Shown: piece after piece, positions 3,530 through 5,389 of the stretch
How the letters are laid out: every line of letters begins with the position of its first letter
How positions within the stretch are numbered: the first letter of the stretch is position 1
Assembly (NCBI GenBank): GCA_903890595.1
Contig: CAITBU010000188.1
Coordinates: 1-5,389 of the forward strand
Reading direction: 5' to 3'
Length of the DNA stretch: 5,389 bases
From: an uncultured Holophagaceae bacterium
GTDB lineage: Bacteria > Acidobacteriota > Holophagae > Holophagales > Holophagaceae
The notes under the pieces: model-generated
The model's database searches: none
Told to the model about the DNA's origin: nothing
What the model saw: the letters and a program-made list of their open reading frames with translations, nothing else
Program-made: the position numbers and the translations under genes

Positions 3530-5389
3530 ATGCGACTGCTCTTGGCGGGATTGCTCTCCATTGCCCTCTTTGGGGCACCGCCCAGCGCGAAGGATTGCCT
3601 CGGCTGCCACGAGGTCGACCTGGTGAAGTTCGAGGCCTCGAAGCACGCCAGCATTGGCTGTTTCGGCTGCCACACGTCCATCACCAAGCTGCCCCATGCC
3701 GACAAGCCCGCCAAGGTGGACTGCTCCAGCTGCCACGACGGCCAGGTCAAGGCCTACGCCAAGAGCGTCCATGGAATGGCCAAGAAGAGCGGCATGGCGG
3801 ACTCCGCCACCTGCGCCTCCTGCCACGGCACCCCCCACCTGATCATGGGTGGCAACGACTCCAAGGTGGCCAAGAAGAACCTGGCCGACACCTGCGGCTC
3901 CTGCCACAGCAACCCCGAGTTCCTGTCCCGGCACCACAACATCCCCTTCGCCAAGCCGGTGGAAGCCTACAAGCTGAGCCTCCACGGCCGGGAAGTGGCC
4001 AAGGGCAACGCCGCCGCAGCCTCCTGCTCCGACTGCCACGGCAGCCATGACATCCTGCCGTCGCAGAATCCCAGCGCCAAGGTCAACCGGAATCATGTGG
4101 CCGAGACCTGCGGGGTCTGCCATCCCTCCGTTCAGGCTGTCTATGCGGACAGCGTCCATGGTCTGGCCGTTAAAAACGGCCACAAGGACTCCCCCACCTG
4201 CACCGGTTGCCACGGCGAGCACAACATCCAGGCCCCCTCAGAAGTTGGCTCCCTGGTGAACGCCGCCCGGGTCTCCACCGTGACCTGCGGCCGCTGTCAC
4301 GGGGACGAGCGCCTCGACTCCCGCTACAGCTTTGGCGACAAGGTCTCCGCCTACCAGGACAGCTTCCATGGCCTGGCCGTGCGGGGCGGCCAGAAGCATG
4401 CGGCCAACTGCGCCTCCTGCCACGGCGTCCACAACATTCTGCCCTCGGCTGACATCCGCTCCACCATCAACCCCGCCAACCTCCAGAAGACCTGCGGCGT
4501 CTGCCACCCCGGTGTGGGCGACAAGATCGCCAAGGGCCGGGTGCACGTGCGCACCGCCGGCGGGATCGAGCACATCAGCGTCCGCTGGATCCGCCTGGCC
4601 TACTACGCTCTGATTCCCATGACCATTGGTTTCATGCTGTTCCACAACGGCATCGACTGGCTGGCCAAGCTGCGCCGCAAGAAGCCCCACCACAACACGG
4701 GGGAGCAGCTGCCCCGCATGAACCGCTACTTCCGCTGGACCCATGGGCTGGTCATGGTGAGCTTCATCACCCTGGTGGTCACGGGCTTCGCCCTCAAGTT
4801 CCCCGAGTCCGGCTGGATCCAGGCTTTTGGGCTGGGTGGGGCCGGGCAGGTGCGCGGCATCATCCACCGCATCGCCGGTGCTGTGATCATGGGCGCCACA
4901 GGCCTCCACATCCTCCACCTGATCCTGGTGAAGCGCGACCGCATCATGGTCTGGGAGCTGCTGCCCAGCCTGCAGGACGCCAAGGACATCGGCAACATGC
5001 TGGCCCACAACCTGGGCTTCAATGTGAAGCGGCCCACGTTCGGGATGTTCGGCTACGCCGAGAAGATGGAGTACTGGGCCTTCATGTGGGGCACGGTCGT
5101 CATGGCCGTCACCGGCATCCTGCTCTGGGCCAAGGACACGAGCATGCACTTCTTCCCAGTCTGGGTGATGGATGCTGCCACTGCCGCCCACTGGTACGAA
5201 GCCATCCTGGCCACCCTCAGCATCCTGGTCTGGCACTGGTACCTGGTAATCTTCGATCCGGATGTCTATCCCATGGACCTGGCTTGGCTTACGGGCAAGG
5301 CTTCGGCCGACCACATGCGGGAGACCCGCCCTGAGTACTATCGCGACCTCATGAACCAGCAGGCCGCCAAGGACGGGGACGACACCCCG
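3530..5389 (+). CDS. CbcL-like inner-membrane fusion: 11-heme cytochrome c plus FdnI/HydC-type cytochrome b, C-terminus open
   Basis: The 620 visible residues run without a stop to the right edge. Residues 1-20 form a Sec signal peptide (cleavage probably after PSA). Eleven CxxCH haem sites begin at C23, 44, 65, 95, 122, 166, 194, 224, 253, 294 and 322. Then come five probable membrane helices (about 353-371, 402-421, 446-467, 515-535, 555-575). The last four match the formate dehydrogenase gamma / Ni-Fe hydrogenase b subunit fold: RYFRWTHG, IIHRIAG, GYAEKMEYWAFMWG and HWYEA...VWHWYL. H405, H446, H554 and H569 are likely ligands of two b haems. The KLRRKK loop (379-385) fits positive-inside topology, with the c domain periplasmic and helix 1 crossing inward. 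The expected role is menaquinol oxidation with electron transfer to the periplasmic haem chain in anaerobic, possibly metal, respiration. Geobacter CbcL has the same order with nine c haems, so the homology claim is architectural. The gene has its own promoter and Crp/Fnr-type site. A thiosulfate- or nitrite-linked quinol dehydrogenase is an alternative. Confidence 0.9.
   Translation, partial: MRLLLAGLLSIALFGAPPSAKDCLGCHEVDLVKFEASKHASIGCFGCHTSITKLPHADKPAKVDCSSCHDGQVKAYAKSVHGMAKKSGMADSATCASCHGTPHLIMGGNDSKVAKKNLADTCGSCHSNPEFLSRHHNIPFAKPVEAYKLSLHGREVAKGNAAAASCSDCHGSHDILPSQNPSAKVNRNHVAETCGVCHPSVQAVYADSVHGLAVKNGHKDSPTCTGCHGEHNIQAPSEVGSLVNAARVSTVTCGRCHGDERLDSRYSFGDKVSAYQDSFHGLAVRGGQKHAANCASCHGVHNILPSADIRSTINPANLQKTCGVCHPGVGDKIAKGRVHVRTAGGIEHISVRWIRLAYYALIPMTIGFMLFHNGIDWLAKLRRKKPHHNTGEQLPRMNRYFRWTHGLVMVSFITLVVTGFALKFPESGWIQAFGLGGAGQVRGIIHRIAGAVIMGATGLHILHLILVKRDRIMVWELLPSLQDAKDIGNMLAHNLGFNVKRPTFGMFGYAEKMEYWAFMWGTVVMAVTGILLWAKDTSMHFFPVWVMDAATAAHWYEAILATLSILVWHWYLVIFDPDVYPMDLAWLTGKASADHMRETRPEYYRDLMNQQAAKDGDDTP
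3752..4507 (+). repeat. Four two-heme modules within the multiheme cytochrome
   Basis: Residues 75-126, 146-198, 204-257 and 274-326 are copies of one unit: [AV]Y-x2-S-x-HG, then CxxCHG-x(1-2)-H, then TCGxCH. The Ser of SxHG is exactly 16 residues before the first haem Cys in all four (79/95, 150/166, 208/224, 278/294), and the two haem sites of each unit are 27-29 residues apart. The His of SxHG (81, 152, 210, 280) and the His after CHG (103, 173, 231, 301) are natural distal haem ligands. The units resemble each other at DNA level too, most plainly in the SxHG segment of units 3 and 4 (4148-4170 and 4358-4380), which suggests tandem intragenic duplication. Confidence 0.8.

Noticed and set aside
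3410..4222. Minus-strand open frame of 270 codons over the promoter and haem region
   Set aside because: It is antisense to six or more CxxCH motifs and covers the operator and promoter. Its composition is that of a shadow frame.
4238..5314. Long minus-strand open frame opposite the multiheme cytochrome (358 codons)
   Set aside because: It is antisense to the clear haem-binding and membrane coding frame. Its translation is low-complexity G/A/V/H-rich with no recognisable domain, as expected for a shadow frame in GC-rich DNA.
1..5389. Search for CRISPR arrays, tRNA or rRNA genes, transposase genes and attachment sites
   Set aside because: No regular short direct repeats, cloverleaf-like sequences, transposase motifs or terminal inverted repeats were seen by eye. 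Almost all sequence is explained by the four genes.

Overview
This is a GC-rich bacterial window holding four protein-coding genes, two of them cut by the window edges. I see no mobile element, CRISPR array, tRNA or rRNA. The combination of GC-rich codon use, a two-subunit-type methylmalonyl-CoA mutase, a small periplasmic c-type cytochrome and a very large multiheme c/b fusion cytochrome suggests an anaerobic or facultative metal- or electrode-respiring bacterium. Holophagae-like Acidobacteriota (Geothrix/Holophaga) are my best guess, and Desulfuromonadia (Geobacter-like) or another high-GC deltaproteobacterial group is the alternative. This is inference from gene content and not a phylogenetic result.

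Layout. Positions 1-1212 (minus strand) carry the N-terminal 404 residues of a YtcJ-type amidohydrolase whose C-terminus lies to the left of the window. A 75-bp divergent intergenic region follows. Positions 1288-2943 (plus) encode a complete 551-residue methylmalonyl-CoA mutase catalytic subunit without the B12-binding domain. After a 138-bp gap, 3082-3336 (plus) encodes an 84-residue secreted monoheme cytochrome c, closed by a strong hairpin terminator at 3350-3387. A regulatory region (about 3400-3529) with a near-perfect CRP/FNR-type palindrome and a plausible sigma70-like promoter then leads into 3530-5389 (plus). That gene is open at the right edge (620 residues visible). It encodes an exported 11-heme cytochrome c domain fused to a membrane cytochrome b domain of the FdnI/HydC (formate dehydrogenase gamma) type, resembling CbcL of Geobacter in architecture.

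How the genes fit together. The mutase interconverts methylmalonyl-CoA and succinyl-CoA and so links propionate or odd-chain/branched carbon to the TCA cycle. The right half is electron transfer: the fusion protein probably oxidises menaquinol through its b hemes and passes electrons to its periplasmic c-heme wire, from which a small soluble cytochrome such as the 84-residue one could carry them on. The terminator and separate promoter indicate that the two cytochrome genes are separate transcription units, with the large one under its own Crp/Fnr-family control. The amidohydrolase has no visible functional link to the rest.

The most interesting content is the 11-heme c/b fusion with a regular fourfold two-heme module, and the operator in front of it.
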